Source: Caulobacter sp. 17J80-11
GTDB taxonomy: Bacteria > Pseudomonadota > Alphaproteobacteria > Caulobacterales > Caulobacteraceae
Assembly: GCF_014349105.1 (NCBI RefSeq)
Contig: NZ_JACSJI010000006.1
Location: forward strand, 163,242-227,241
Reading direction: 5' to 3'
Length of the DNA stretch: 64,000 nt
Part shown: positions 34,698 to 51,640 of the stretch, one piece after another
Layout of the letters: every line of letters begins with the position of its first letter
Position numbering within the stretch: position 1 is the stretch's first letter
Position numbers and translations under genes: made by a program
Notes under the pieces: generated by a model
Database searches by the model: none
What the model was told of the DNA's origin: nothing
The model's input: only the letters and a program-made list of their open reading frames with translations

Positions 34698-35270
34698 GTG
34701 ACGGACGTCGCAGTCGAGGCCCGCCCGGTCTCTAATCCGAACCACAAGTGGTACATCGTCCACGCCTACTCGAACTTCGAGAAGAAGGTGGCCGAGACCA
34801 TCCGCGAGCAGGCCAAGGCCCAGGGGCTGGACGACAAGTTCAGCGAGATCCTGGTGCCGACCGAGGACGTGGTGGAGATTCGCCGCGGCCGTAAGGTCAA
34901 CTCGGAGCGCAAGTTCTTCCCCGGCTACGTGCTGGTGAAGATGGAGCTGACCGACGAGGCCTACCACCTGGTCAAGAACACCCCGAAGGTGACCGGCTTC
35001 CTGGGCTCGGGCGCGCGGCCGATTCCGGTCAGCGAGCGCGAAGTCCAGCGCATCGTCGGCGCCATCGAGGAGGGCGTCGAGCGCCCGAAGCCGACCATCC
35101 ATTTCGACATCGGGGAAAAGGTGAAGGTCACCGACGGCCCCTTTGCGAGCTTCGACGGCGTTGTGGAAAGCGTCGACGAAGAACGGGCCCGCCTGCGCGT
35201 CAGCGTTTCGATCTTCGGACGCGCCACGCCGGTGGACCTGGAGTACGGGCAGGTCGAGAAGACGGTCTAA
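34698..35270 (+). CDS. nusG: Transcription elongation/antitermination factor NusG
   Basis: A 190-residue factor that binds RNA polymerase and couples it to Rho or ribosomes. The NGN domain starts at KWYIVHAYSNFEKKV, and the C-terminal KOW motif is EKVKVTDGPFASFDGVVE. The GTG at 34698 with GAGGAGG 5 nt upstream is chosen over an upstream in-frame start at 34677, which lies inside secE. Confidence 0.97.
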   Translation: MTDVAVEARPVSNPNHKWYIVHAYSNFEKKVAETIREQAKAQGLDDKFSEILVPTEDVVEIRRGRKVNSERKFFPGYVLVKMELTDEAYHLVKNTPKVTGFLGSGARPIPVSEREVQRIVGAIEEGVERPKPTIHFDIGEKVKVTDGPFASFDGVVESVDEERARLRVSVSIFGRATPVDLEYGQVEKTV

Positions 35271-35373
35271 CCACCGTCCTCGAAGCCGCCTGAAACCCGT
35301 GGAAGGGGCGCCACCCCGCACCACGGCTCACCGCTCCGCAAGGACGTCCCTTGGGAGCATTTAGGAGAGAACC

Positions 35374-35805
<432 letters not shown>

Positions 35806-35809
35806 TCCG

Positions 35810-36499
35810 ATGGCTAAGCAACCCAAGCGCGTTCAGTCGTTCGTCGTCGACCGCAACAAGACCTACGCCCTGGGCGAGGCGATCGCGACCGTGAAGTCCA
35901 ACGCCAAGGCGAAGTTCGACGAAAGCATCGAGATCGCCGTCAACCTGGGCGTCGACCCGCGTCACGCCGACCAGCAGGTCCGGGGCGTGGTCAACCTGCC
36001 GTCGGGCACCGGCCGTGACGTTCGCGTCGCCGTGTTCGCCAAGGGCCCGAAGGCCGACGAAGCCACCGCGGCGGGCGCCGAAGTGGTGGGCGCCGAGGAC
36101 CTGGTCGAAAAGGTCCAGGGCGGCTTCATGGACTTCGACCGCGTGATCGCCACGCCGGACATGATGGCCCTGGTCGGCCGTCTGGGTAAGGTGCTGGGCC
36201 CGCGCGGCCTGATGCCGAACCCGAAGGTCGGCACCGTGACCATGAACGTCGGTCAGGCCGTGAAGGACGCCAAGGGCGGCGCCGTCGAGTTCCGCGTCGA
36301 GAAGGCGGGCATCGTGCACGCCGGCATCGGCAAGGCCTCCTTCACCCAGGAAGCCCTGGAGCTGAACGTCCGCGCCTTCGTGGACGCTCTGCAGAAGGCC
36401 AAGCCGTCGGGCGCCAAGGGCACCTACGTGAAGAAGATCTCGCTCAGCTCGACCATGGGCCCGGGCCTGAAGCTGGATCCGGCCTCGCTGACCGCCTAA
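35810..36499 (+). CDS. rplA: 50S ribosomal protein L1
   Basis: A 229-residue protein of the L1 stalk. Family motifs [21 protein letters not shown] and [11 protein letters not shown] are present. Unlike the classical rplKAJL order, a terminator and three non-ribosomal genes separate it from rplJ. Confidence 0.98.
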   Translation: MAKQPKRVQSFVVDRNKTYALGEAIATVKSNAKAKFDESIEIAVNLGVDPRHADQQVRGVVNLPSGTGRDVRVAVFAKGPKADEATAAGAEVVGAEDLVEKVQGGFMDFDRVIATPDMMALVGRLGKVLGPRGLMPNPKVGTVTMNVGQAVKDAKGGAVEFRVEKAGIVHAGIGKASFTQEALELNVRAFVDALQKAKPSGAKGTYVKKISLSSTMGPGLKLDPASLTA

Positions 36500-36527
36500 G
36501 CGCGACGCGAGTTCGATCGAAACGAGA

Positions 36528-36555
36528 AGGGCGAGGCTCCGGCCTCGCCCTTTTT
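36528..36555 (+). terminator. Rho-independent terminator after rplA
   Basis: AGGGCGAGGC (36528-36537) pairs with GCCTCGCCCT (36542-36551) across TCCG, then TTTTG. It ends the secE-nusG-rplK-rplA transcript. Confidence 0.93.
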
Positions 36556-36569
36556 GTTTGCGCGCGACG

Positions 36570-37817
36570 CTAGAACTCCACCGCGTCACGCAGCAGCGGG
36601 CAGGTCATGCAGTGCGCGCCGCCCCGGCCGCGTCCCAGCTCCGCCCCGGAGATGACGATCACTTCGATCCCGGCCCTGCGCAGCAGGTTGTTGACGTGGG
36701 TGTTGCGGTCGTAGGCGTAGACCACGCCGGGCGACTGGCAGACCACGTTGGCGCCGCTGTCCCACTGGGTGCGCTCGCGCAGGTAGGCGCTGCCGCCGGT
36801 CTCCACCACGCGCATCTGCTTGACGCCCAGAGCGTCGGCCACGGTGTCGACGAACGGCTTGTCGTCCTTGCGCAGGTCCAGCTGCCCGGGCCGGTCGCCC
36901 GGCCGGTAGGAGTAGGCGTGGATGCGCTCCATGATGTCCGGATAGACCACGACGCAGTCCCGGTCGGCGAAGGTGAAGACGGTGTCCAGGTGCATGGCGG
37001 CGCGCAGCTTGGGCATGGCCGCCACGATCACCCGCTCGGCCGCGCCGGCCTCGAACAGCTTCAGGGCCAGCTGGCTGATGGCCTGGCGCGAGGAGCGTTC
37101 GCTCATGCCGATCAGGACGGCGCCCTTGCCGATCGGCATGACGTCGCCGCCCTCGAGCGTGGCCAGGCCCCAGTCCACGGTCGGGTCGCCCCACCAGACG
37201 TTCACCTTGCCGGCGAAGTCGGGATGGAACCGGTAGATCGCCGCCGTGAGCAGGGTCTCCTCGTGGCGGGCTTCCCAGAACAGCGGGTTCAGCGTGGCGC
37301 CGCCATAGATCCAGCAGGTGGTGTCGCGGGTGTAGAGGGTGTTGGGCAGCGGCGGGAGCAGGTACTCGGCCACGCCCGCGGCTTCCCGGATCAGCTGCAG
37401 GGTGGAGCCGCCGATCTCGACCGGGAATTCGTCGGTCGACAGCCCGCCGATCAGGATTTCCGCCAGCTCGCGGTCGGGGAGCCCGTCGAGATAGCTGCGC
37501 ACTTCCGCGACCAGTTCCGGGCCGACCTGGTTGGCGACCACCTGATGGTCGAGGATCCACTTGCGCGCCTCGCGCACGCCGACGGTGGCGGCCAGCAGGT
37601 CGTGCATCTCCAGGACCTCGACCCCGCGGTCGCGCATCTTCTGGACGAAATCGAAGTGGTCGCGCTTCGCGGCTTCGACCCACAGCACGTCGTCGAACAG
37701 CAGGGCGTCGCAGTTGCTGGGCGTCAGGCGCAGGTGAGCCCGGCCCGGCGCGCAGACCATCACCCTGCGCAGCTCGCCCACCTCGGAGTGGACGCCGAAA
37801 GCTCCGTCAGCCGCCAT
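36570..37817 (-). CDS. arcA: Arginine deiminase
   Basis: A 415-residue guanidino-group hydrolase converting arginine to citrulline and ammonia. N-terminal [18 protein letters not shown], the TRDTTCWI segment, GGDVMPIG and the catalytic-cysteine region [14 protein letters not shown] (Cys403) are all in place. No arcB, arcC or arcD is nearby, so a complete ADI pathway is not encoded here; it may feed citrulline or ammonia to other pathways. It lies 33 bp downstream of the GST gene and likely shares its transcript. Confidence 0.93.
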   Translation of the reverse strand: MAADGAFGVHSEVGELRRVMVCAPGRAHLRLTPSNCDALLFDDVLWVEAAKRDHFDFVQKMRDRGVEVLEMHDLLAATVGVREARKWILDHQVVANQVGPELVAEVRSYLDGLPDRELAEILIGGLSTDEFPVEIGGSTLQLIREAAGVAEYLLPPLPNTLYTRDTTCWIYGGATLNPLFWEARHEETLLTAAIYRFHPDFAGKVNVWWGDPTVDWGLATLEGGDVMPIGKGAVLIGMSERSSRQAISQLALKLFEAGAAERVIVAAMPKLRAAMHLDTVFTFADRDCVVVYPDIMERIHAYSYRPGDRPGQLDLRKDDKPFVDTVADALGVKQMRVVETGGSAYLRERTQWDSGANVVCQSPGVVYAYDRNTHVNNLLRRAGIEVIVISGAELGRGRGGAHCMTCPLLRDAVEF

Positions 37818-37850
37818 GGTCGCCTCCGTGATCGCGCCGGGGTCCCGCCC

Positions 37851-38564
37851 TTAAGCGTCAAGCTCCGGATAGTTGCGGAAGATGTCCTCCTCGTTGGGCG
37901 CCAGGCGCCGGTCGCTGGCCAGGTAGGCCGCGATCCGCGGCCGCGCCTTCACCCGCTCGTGCACCGCCACGACCTTCGGCGTCGTCGCCAGGGCGCGACC
38001 GGCGGCCTTGGGAAAGGCGTAGGTCAGGCCCTCGACCACCTGGAACAGCGACAGGTCCGGATAGGTGAGGGTCTCGCCCACCAGCCAGCCGTCGCCGGCC
38101 GCGTTCTGCGTCAGGATGCGTTCGAACCAGCCCAGGAACTTGGGGATACGCGCGTCGCGGAACTCCCCGGCCCGACGCGCCGCCTCGGCCTTCTGGTCCT
38201 CGTAGTAGAGACCCGCGCCCAGCGGGTGGTGCACGTCATGGGCCTCGACCACCAGGTCGGCGACGGTCAGCTGAATCTGGTGCGCCCACAGCCGGTCGGT
38301 CTCGCCGGCGGGGGCCAGGCCGAGACGGCCGCCCAGATAGAGCAGGATGTTCGCCGTCTGGCCGATCACGACGTCGCCGTCCTTCAGGAACGGCGGCGCG
38401 AACGAGGGGTGGGCGACCGTCCGGCCGGTCATCAGCTCCATCATCGGCCGCACGCCGCGCTCGCGCGCGACGTCGACGTAGGGCGCGCCGGCGTCCTCCA
38501 GGGCCAGGCGGACGAATTCGCCGCGCCCCTGGATGGTCGGCCAGTAGTAGAGCTCGTAGGCCAT
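37851..38564 (-). CDS. Glutathione S-transferase family protein
   Basis: A 237-residue cytosolic GST-fold protein. The N-terminal thioredoxin-like domain begins ELYYWPTIQGRGEFVRLALEDAGAPY, with the catalytic Tyr likely among YYW. The GSH-binding segment is near VIGQTANILLYLG, and an all-alpha C-terminal domain follows. The ATG at 38564 has AGGAGG at 6 nt, so the longer upstream frame is rejected. It is the first gene of a unit with arcA. The substrate is unknown. Confidence 0.92.
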   Translation of the reverse strand: MAYELYYWPTIQGRGEFVRLALEDAGAPYVDVARERGVRPMMELMTGRTVAHPSFAPPFLKDGDVVIGQTANILLYLGGRLGLAPAGETDRLWAHQIQLTVADLVVEAHDVHHPLGAGLYYEDQKAEAARRAGEFRDARIPKFLGWFERILTQNAAGDGWLVGETLTYPDLSLFQVVEGLTYAFPKAAGRALATTPKVVAVHERVKARPRIAAYLASDRRLAPNEEDIFRNYPELDA

Positions 38565-38650
38565 GAATGCCTCCTGCCGCCGTCCGGCAACTGGAGCAGG
38601 GCGGGGCGGTTCCTCTGGCGCGCACGCCGAAGCTGAGCCATAACGGCGGT

Positions 38651-39130
38651 ATGTCGACCGAAGCACTGCGCCCGGCCCGCAATCCGGCCTTCACCGTGAT
38701 CACCGCCGGCCTGCTGGGCGGGGCGGGGGACATCACCTACGCCATCGTGTTCCACGGCCTGCGCGGCATCGCGCCGGAGCGGATCTTCCAATCGGTGGCC
38801 AGCGGCCTCTTCGGACGCGCCTCCTTCCAGGGCGGCATGGCCACCGCGGCGGCCGGGGCGGCGCTGCACTTCTTCATCTCGATCGTCGCGGCGGGCGTGT
38901 TCTATCTGGCGGCCACGCGGGTCCGCGCTCTGGTGCGCCAGCCGCTGATCTTCGGTCCGCTGTTCGGCCTGGCCATGTGGCTGGCCATGAACTTCGTGAT
39001 CGTGCCGCTGTCGGCCGCCCGGACCCCGACCTTCGACGACACCTTCCGGGTGATGACGGACATCATGTCCCACGTCTTCCTGTTCGGCCTGCCCATCGCC
39101 CTGGTCACCCGGGCCGGCCTGAAGGACTGA
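38651..39130 (+). CDS. Small four-helix membrane protein of unknown function
   Basis: A 159-residue protein with about four membrane segments (FTVITAGLLGGAGDITYAIV; FFISIVAAGVFYLAA; IFGPLFGLAMWLAMNFVIVP; HVFLFGLPIALVTRA). The pattern resembles DUF1440/YagU-like proteins, but the assignment is uncertain. It is divergent from the GST gene and precedes the rplJ leader. Confidence 0.72.
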   Translation: MSTEALRPARNPAFTVITAGLLGGAGDITYAIVFHGLRGIAPERIFQSVASGLFGRASFQGGMATAAAGAALHFFISIVAAGVFYLAATRVRALVRQPLIFGPLFGLAMWLAMNFVIVPLSAARTPTFDDTFRVMTDIMSHVFLFGLPIALVTRAGLKD

Positions 39131-39456
39131 ACCTGGCGGCCTTCGCCGTCGGCGGTTGAAATTCTCCCGAGTCCGATGTAGTAGCCGCGGCTTCCGGCGA
39201 GAGGCTCGTCCTGTCGCCGGTCCTGTCCGAGAACTGCGGGGTCCAGGGGTCGCCTGGTCCGTAACGGGGAAGAGCCCTTCCTCGCCGTTGGGAGACGGGG
39301 CGTGAGGTACGAATCCGAATTCCGCCTTCAGCGGAGCGGTTCGCGCCGATCATCCTAGGACAGGCTGAACGGTGAGCGCGCGGGAGCATTCCCTCGCCGA
39401 GCCGTCGTTCGGCCGCCGGAATGGTCCGGCTGCTGCAACCGAGTACGGAGACCGCA
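39131..39456 (+). promoter_or_regulatory. Long leader of the rplJL operon
   Basis: This 326-bp non-coding region precedes rplJ. It contains several stems, for example CCGGCGA and TCGCCGG around 39196-39222. In many bacteria L10 in complex with L12 binds such a leader to control rplJL and rpoBC. Its length, structure and position fit that model, but no exact L10-binding fold was proven. The rplJ promoter should lie here, because the upstream genes are unrelated. Confidence 0.5.
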
Positions 39457-39972
39457 ATGGACCGCGCACAAAAGGCCGAGTCGATCGAGGCGCTGAAGGG
39501 CGTCTTCGCCGACGCCGGCGCCGTGGTCGTGACCCACTACATGGGTCTGACCGTTGCGGAAATGACCGACCTTCGTGGCCGCCTCCGCAAGGAAGGCGCC
39601 CAAATCAAGGTGGTGAAGAACACTCTGGCCCAGAAGGCTCTGGGCGGCTCGATCGGCGAGGAGGGCGACGCCCTCTTCAAGGGTCCCGTCGCCATCGCCT
39701 TCGCGCCGGATCCCGTCTCCGCCGCCAAGGTCGTGACCGAATACGCCAAGGGCAACGACAAGCTCAAAGTCGTTGGCGGCTTCATGGGTCAAACGGTGCT
39801 GAACGACCAGGGTGTGAAGGCTCTCGCCTCGCTGCCCTCGCTCGATCAGATCCGGGCCACGCTCATCGGCCTCGTTCAGGCTCCGGCGACCAAGGTCGCG
39901 GGCGTCCTGGCGGCCCCGGCTGGCCAAATCGCGCGCGTTCTCAAGGCTCACGCCGACAAGAACGCCGCCTAA
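39457..39972 (+). CDS. rplJ: 50S ribosomal protein L10
   Basis: A 171-residue stalk-base protein that anchors L12 dimers and acts as translational autoregulator. The sequence AEMTDLRGRLRKEGAQIKVVKNTLA is typical. The ATG at 39457 with GGAG upstream gives the normal N-terminus DRAQKAESIEAL. Confidence 0.98.
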   Translation: MDRAQKAESIEALKGVFADAGAVVVTHYMGLTVAEMTDLRGRLRKEGAQIKVVKNTLAQKALGGSIGEEGDALFKGPVAIAFAPDPVSAAKVVTEYAKGNDKLKVVGGFMGQTVLNDQGVKALASLPSLDQIRATLIGLVQAPATKVAGVLAAPAGQIARVLKAHADKNAA

Positions 39973-40020
39973 TCGGTCATCTCCGCGATCCACACTCAAT
40001 TCCGCTGAAGGAACTACCAA

Positions 40021-40404
40021 ATGTCGAAGCTCGAAAAGCTGGTTGACGACCTGTCCGCCCTGACCGTCCTGGAAGCCGCTGAGCTGTCCAAGCTGCTCGA
40101 AGAAAAGTGGGGCGTGTCGGCCGCCGCTCCGGTCGCCATGGCCATGCCGGCCGGCGGTGGCGCGGCTCCGGCCGAAGCTGCTGAAGAGCAGACCGAGTTC
40201 ACCGTCGTCCTGACCGACGGCGGCGACAAGAAGATCAACGTGATTAAGGAAATCCGCGCGATCCGTTCGGACCTGGGCCTGAAGGAAGCCAAGGACCTGG
40301 TGGAAGGCGCCCCGCAGACCGTCAAGGAGAACATCTCCAAGAACGAAGCGGCCGAAATCGCGAAGAAGCTGGAAGAAGCCGGCGCCAAGGTCCAGATCAA
40401 GTAA
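40021..40404 (+). CDS. rplL: 50S ribosomal protein L7/L12
   Basis: A 127-residue stalk protein with a helical N-terminal dimerisation domain, an Ala/Gly hinge ([17 protein letters not shown]) and the conserved factor-binding domain ([20 protein letters not shown]). It follows rplJ by 48 bp. A strong terminator after it partly uncouples it from rpoBC. Confidence 0.99.
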   Translation: MSKLEKLVDDLSALTVLEAAELSKLLEEKWGVSAAAPVAMAMPAGGGAAPAEAAEEQTEFTVVLTDGGDKKINVIKEIRAIRSDLGLKEAKDLVEGAPQTVKENISKNEAAEIAKKLEEAGAKVQIK

Positions 40405-40432
40405 TCTGGCTTGCGTCAGTTCTGACGTTTCG

Positions 40433-40466
40433 ACGGGCTCGGAGGGCGACCTCCGGGCCCGTTTTC
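40433..40466 (+). terminator. Terminator or attenuator after rplL
   Basis: A 13-bp stem (40433-40445 with 40450-40462, GCGA loop, one G-U pair) is followed by TTTTC. In many bacteria the rplL-rpoB gap holds an attenuator, but here a separate gene and a second hairpin intervene before rpoB. Confidence 0.85.
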
Positions 40467-40589
40467 TTTGCGCGGCCGGGCCCCGCCGGCGGCCCGAAGG
40501 TGTCCGATAGTTCATGCAACCTGCGCTCGCAGGTCGTGTTGATTCAGGCGGGGACGACGTAAGGCCTCATCATCCGGAGGAGGCACGCC

Positions 40590-41027
40590 ATGCGTCGAGT
40601 ACTCGCCTCAGCCCTGGTTGCATTTTCGCTTTCCGCATCCGCGGTCGCCGCGGCGCCCGCCGATCTGGACGCCTGGGTGAACACGGCCCAGCAACGCCTT
40701 GACAAGGTTCTGGGAGAGCCCGTCGGGTTCTCCAGCCCCGGCACGCGCATCGGCGAAGTGCGGATGCGCGTCGACGCTCAGGGAAACCTTTCCGGCTTCG
40801 AACTGATCAGGTCCACGGGTTCGACGGCCAACGACGAGGTCGTGATGGACGCGGCCCGGGACATGGGACGCCTGCCGCCGCCGCCGGCCTCGGTGATGGG
40901 CCATCCGGTCGTGGTGCGGGTGTCGTTCATCACCCCGACCAGCATCCAGGAGCGCTACGGCCTGCCGGAGCTGAAACCCTACGTCTACATCGAAGAGACC
41001 TCGGTTTCGGCGCCGCAACCGAAGTAG
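40590..41027 (+). CDS. Exported TonB C-terminal-domain protein
   Basis: A 145-residue protein with a signal peptide (residues 1-22, ends AAA) followed by a TonB-C type domain: RIGEVRMRVDAQGNLSGFEL, then VVMDAARDMGRLPPPP and VVVRVSFITP. It has no N-terminal anchor or Pro-rich spanning region, so it is not a conventional TonB. Such stand-alone domains are abundant in Caulobacterales; their role is unknown. The ribosome-binding site AGGAGG is strong. Its position between rplL and rpoB is unusual. Confidence 0.82.
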   Translation: MRRVLASALVAFSLSASAVAAAPADLDAWVNTAQQRLDKVLGEPVGFSSPGTRIGEVRMRVDAQGNLSGFELIRSTGSTANDEVVMDAARDMGRLPPPPASVMGHPVVVRVSFITPTSIQERYGLPELKPYVYIEETSVSAPQPK

Positions 41028-41053
41028 CCGCGCCCTGGCCGGTCCGAAGTCCG

Positions 41054-41086
41054 CCCCGCCCCGCCCGCGCCGCCGGCGGGGCGGGG
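41054..41086 (+). terminator. GC-rich hairpin after the TonB-domain gene
   Basis: CCCCGCCCCGCC (41054-41065) pairs exactly with GGCGGGGCGGGG (41075-41086), 9-nt loop. There is no T run directly after, so it may end the transcript only in part. Confidence 0.6.
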
Positions 41087-41378
41087 TCAGGGCTGCGCGA
41101 TTTTGTTCCCGGCGGGCCTTCCCATCGCCGTGAAAGCGATTATAAGTCGCCCCCCGCACGAATCTAAAAATTCGCGCGCTTAGCGCCGAGGCTCGATCCG
41201 CCGCCCTCCGATCGAGCGAAGGCGCGCTTCGCGTGAGCGAAGCTTTCCAGCGTCCGTCGGACCCGCGCCCCGAGCCAGGTCCGAGCCGAGGGTGGACGCA
41301 GGGATGAAACGGCGCGCCGCCCTCATTGCGCGCGCCTGGATTTTTGGCGCAGTTCGCCGCTGCGCCGAGGGAGCGACG
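41087..41378 (+). promoter_or_regulatory. rpoB upstream region
   Basis: A 292-bp leader between the hairpin and rpoB. It contains the most AT-rich patch in the neighbourhood (GCGATTATAAGTC near 41138 and AATCTAAAAATTCG near 41162), which suggests the rpoBC promoter. I could not pair a convincing -35 with it. A short palindrome CGAAT-N6-ATTCG covers the second patch. No coding pattern is convincing. Confidence 0.4.
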
Positions 41379-45452
<4,074 letters not shown>

Positions 45453-45461
45453 TCGTCTTAG

Positions 45462-45489
45462 CCCCTCCCTCGCGCCAGCGGGGGAGGGG
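45462..45489 (+). repeat. REP-like palindrome in the rpoB-rpoC spacer
   Basis: A 12-bp stem with one G-U pair (45462-45473 with 45478-45489, loop GCCA), of the same CCCCTCCC/GGGAGGGG design as the palindrome at 7257-7283. It lies 10 bp after the rpoB stop. Confidence 0.6.
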
Positions 45490-45520
45490 CCGATCGCTCT
45501 TCAGCCCCTCATTGAAATAC

Positions 45521-45538
45521 GCGGAGCCGAGGCTCCGC
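45521..45538 (+). other. Second hairpin in the rpoB-rpoC spacer
   Basis: GCGGAGCC (45521-45528) pairs exactly with GGCTCCGC (45531-45538) across a GA loop, 20 bp before the rpoC ATG. It could affect processing or translation of rpoC. Confidence 0.5.
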
Positions 45539-45558
45539 ACTGACGAACTGGATATTCG

Positions 45559-49752
<4,194 letters not shown>

Positions 49753-49777
49753 GGCCTGCGGACGCTTCAACGACGAA

Positions 49778-49807
49778 AGGCCCGGGAGGCGACTCCCGGG
49801 CCTTTTT
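49778..49807 (+). terminator. Rho-independent terminator after rpoC
   Basis: AGGCCCGGGAG (49778-49788) pairs with CTCCCGGGCCT (49793-49803) across GCGA, followed by a T run. Confidence 0.94.
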
Positions 49808-49844
49808 CATTGCTGGTGGGGCGCGGGCCGTTCTCGCGTGCGGC

Positions 49845-50654
49845 TCAGGCGGATTGGGGGCGGCGTCGGGCGTTGAGCCTCTTCGACCACCGCGCGGCGG
49901 CCCTGGTGGCGGTCGTGCGGATCCACAAGCGCGGGCCCAGATTGCCAAGGTTGTAGACCAGACGAGCGATCCGGCCGGCCGGGTCGACGTGCGGATGCGT
50001 GCCGACCCGCGTCATTTCCCTGCTCTCGGCGATCGCATCGATGCTCGAACCGTCGAGAACGTTCTGGCGCACGGGGTCGGGCGACACGCCGTAGGTCGTC
50101 ATGCGGCAGTTCCAGACCCGGTGCAGGTCGTGGTCGATCGGATCGACCAGGGTGCGGCCCCGCGCCCACTCGACGTATTTGACCGCTCCTTTGTGGCTGA
50201 CCAGGTAAGCGCCGTTTCCCATCGGCACGCTCACGTACTTCACCAGGTCCAGGCCTGGGGCGAGCGAGGCGACCCGCACGCGGCCGCCGCTCCCCAGGCC
50301 CGCCAGCCGCACCAGGTCCCAGTCCGCGGGCAGGCGGTCCACGGCGTCCAGCACCTTGAGCAGGTCGGCGTCCAGGGCGAGGTCGTCTTCGAGCACCAGC
50401 GTGGCTGCGGCGCCGGTCGTGACGACCTCTTCCATGATCGCCAGATGGCTGGCGTAGCAGCCGATCTCGCCTATCGAGAGCGGGCGCGCCGTCGCGGGCG
50501 CATCGCGGAAATAGCGGGCGAGGGCCGGCGGCAGGGCGTCGCCGCGGACCGCGGCGAACCGCTCGAAGGGCAGGCCGAGCCGCCCTAGCTGGGCGCTCAT
50601 CCAGTCGAGCCGGTCGGCGTCCCGATCCAGATTGATGAGTACGATGCGGACCAT
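49845..50654 (-). CDS. GT25-like glycosyltransferase (1 of 2)
   Basis: A 269-residue glycosyltransferase of the family 25 (LPS biosynthesis, Lgt/LpsA-like) type. It opens with VRIVLINLDRDADRLDWMSAQ, has the SIGEIGCYASHLAIMEEV segment and the acidic donor site LVLEDDLALD, then PMGNGAYLVSHKGA. These enzymes add single sugars to lipooligosaccharide on the cytoplasmic face. The ATG at 50654 is the normal start; a much longer upstream frame is not conserved-looking. It is paralogous to, and divergent from, the next gene. Confidence 0.88.
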   Translation of the reverse strand: MVRIVLINLDRDADRLDWMSAQLGRLGLPFERFAAVRGDALPPALARYFRDAPATARPLSIGEIGCYASHLAIMEEVVTTGAAATLVLEDDLALDADLLKVLDAVDRLPADWDLVRLAGLGSGGRVRVASLAPGLDLVKYVSVPMGNGAYLVSHKGAVKYVEWARGRTLVDPIDHDLHRVWNCRMTTYGVSPDPVRQNVLDGSSIDAIAESREMTRVGTHPHVDPAGRIARLVYNLGNLGPRLWIRTTATRAAARWSKRLNARRRPQSA

Positions 50655-50847
50655 GGAAGCTTCTCTGACTGGTGAAGCAAGCACGACCGTTCCGGGCCTG
50701 TCACTAGCCGACCGCGGTCTCTGCGGCTCCTTGCGGCGAAGTCGTTCGCCGCGCCGCCTTCGGCGTGCCGGGGGCGCTATTCGCCGAATGTCTGTGGTTC
50801 GACGCGGGCGCGCTGGTAGCTGAACCGTGGAACGCCGGAGCTGGCCC

Positions 50848-51633
50848 ATGGCGCCGATTTTCCTGATCAATCTGGACCGCGACACCGATCGGCTGCGCCT
50901 GATGGACGAGCAGTTCGCGCGCCTGGGGCTGGCCTACGAGCGGTTCTCGGCGGTTCGCGGCGACGCGCTGGGCGCGGCCGCCCGCTGGTTTCACCTGGTG
51001 GACGGCGTGTCCCCGACCCTGACCAGCGGCGAGGTGGGCTGCTACGCCAGCCACCTGACCGTCATGGAGATGCTGATCGAGCGCGGCGCGCCCGCCGCCC
51101 TGGTCTGCGAGGACGACTGCCGCCTGAGCGAGCATCTTCCGAGGCTGCTGGCCGAGGTGGACGCCTTGCCCGAAAGCTGGGAGCTGGTCCGGCTGGCCAC
51201 CCTGCCGGTCAAGCAGGCGGTCGTGCGGGCGGCGCGCATCGGGGGCGGGGAGCTGGTGAAATACTCCCGCATTCCGGTCGGCGCCGGCGCCTATCTGATC
51301 AGCCGCCGCGGGGCGGAAAAGTACCTGGCCTGGGCGGCGAAGGCGCCGCTGGTCCATCCGTATGACGAGGATCTCGCGCGCCCCTGGATCTGCGGGCTGT
51401 CGACCTACGGCTTCGCGCCCACGCCGATCCGGCAGAACGTCCTGCCCGCGTCCAGTATCGGCGACCGGCCCTGGCGTCCGCGCAACCGTCACCGCCTGGA
51501 GCCGCTCGAACGTGCGGTCGACGCCCTGGCCGACCTGGGCCTGGGCGGCTGGCTCGTGGCTGCGGCCAGCAACGTGCGGGCCCGGTTGTCGCGCGCGCAC
51601 CGTCGCCGGATCACCGCGCGCGTCGGCGCCTGA
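50848..51633 (+). CDS. GT25-like glycosyltransferase (2 of 2)
   Basis: A 261-residue paralog of the gene at 49845-50654. It shares APIFLINLDRDTDRLRLMDEQ, TSGEVGCYASHLTVMEM, the acidic site LVCEDDCRL and IPVGAGAYLISRRGAEKYL. The ATG at 50848 follows GGAG by 7 nt; a GTG at 50827 is less likely. The 193-bp region between the two GT25 genes must hold both promoters. It converges on the GT4 pair with a 7-bp gap. Confidence 0.87.
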   Translation: MAPIFLINLDRDTDRLRLMDEQFARLGLAYERFSAVRGDALGAAARWFHLVDGVSPTLTSGEVGCYASHLTVMEMLIERGAPAALVCEDDCRLSEHLPRLLAEVDALPESWELVRLATLPVKQAVVRAARIGGGELVKYSRIPVGAGAYLISRRGAEKYLAWAAKAPLVHPYDEDLARPWICGLSTYGFAPTPIRQNVLPASSIGDRPWRPRNRHRLEPLERAVDALADLGLGGWLVAAASNVRARLSRAHRRRITARVGA

Positions 51634-51640
51634 CGCGGGG

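Noticed and set aside
41292..41378. Upstream in-frame ATG as rpoB start
   Set aside because: The extra 29 residues are not part of the conserved RpoB N-terminus, which begins at the ATG at 41379.
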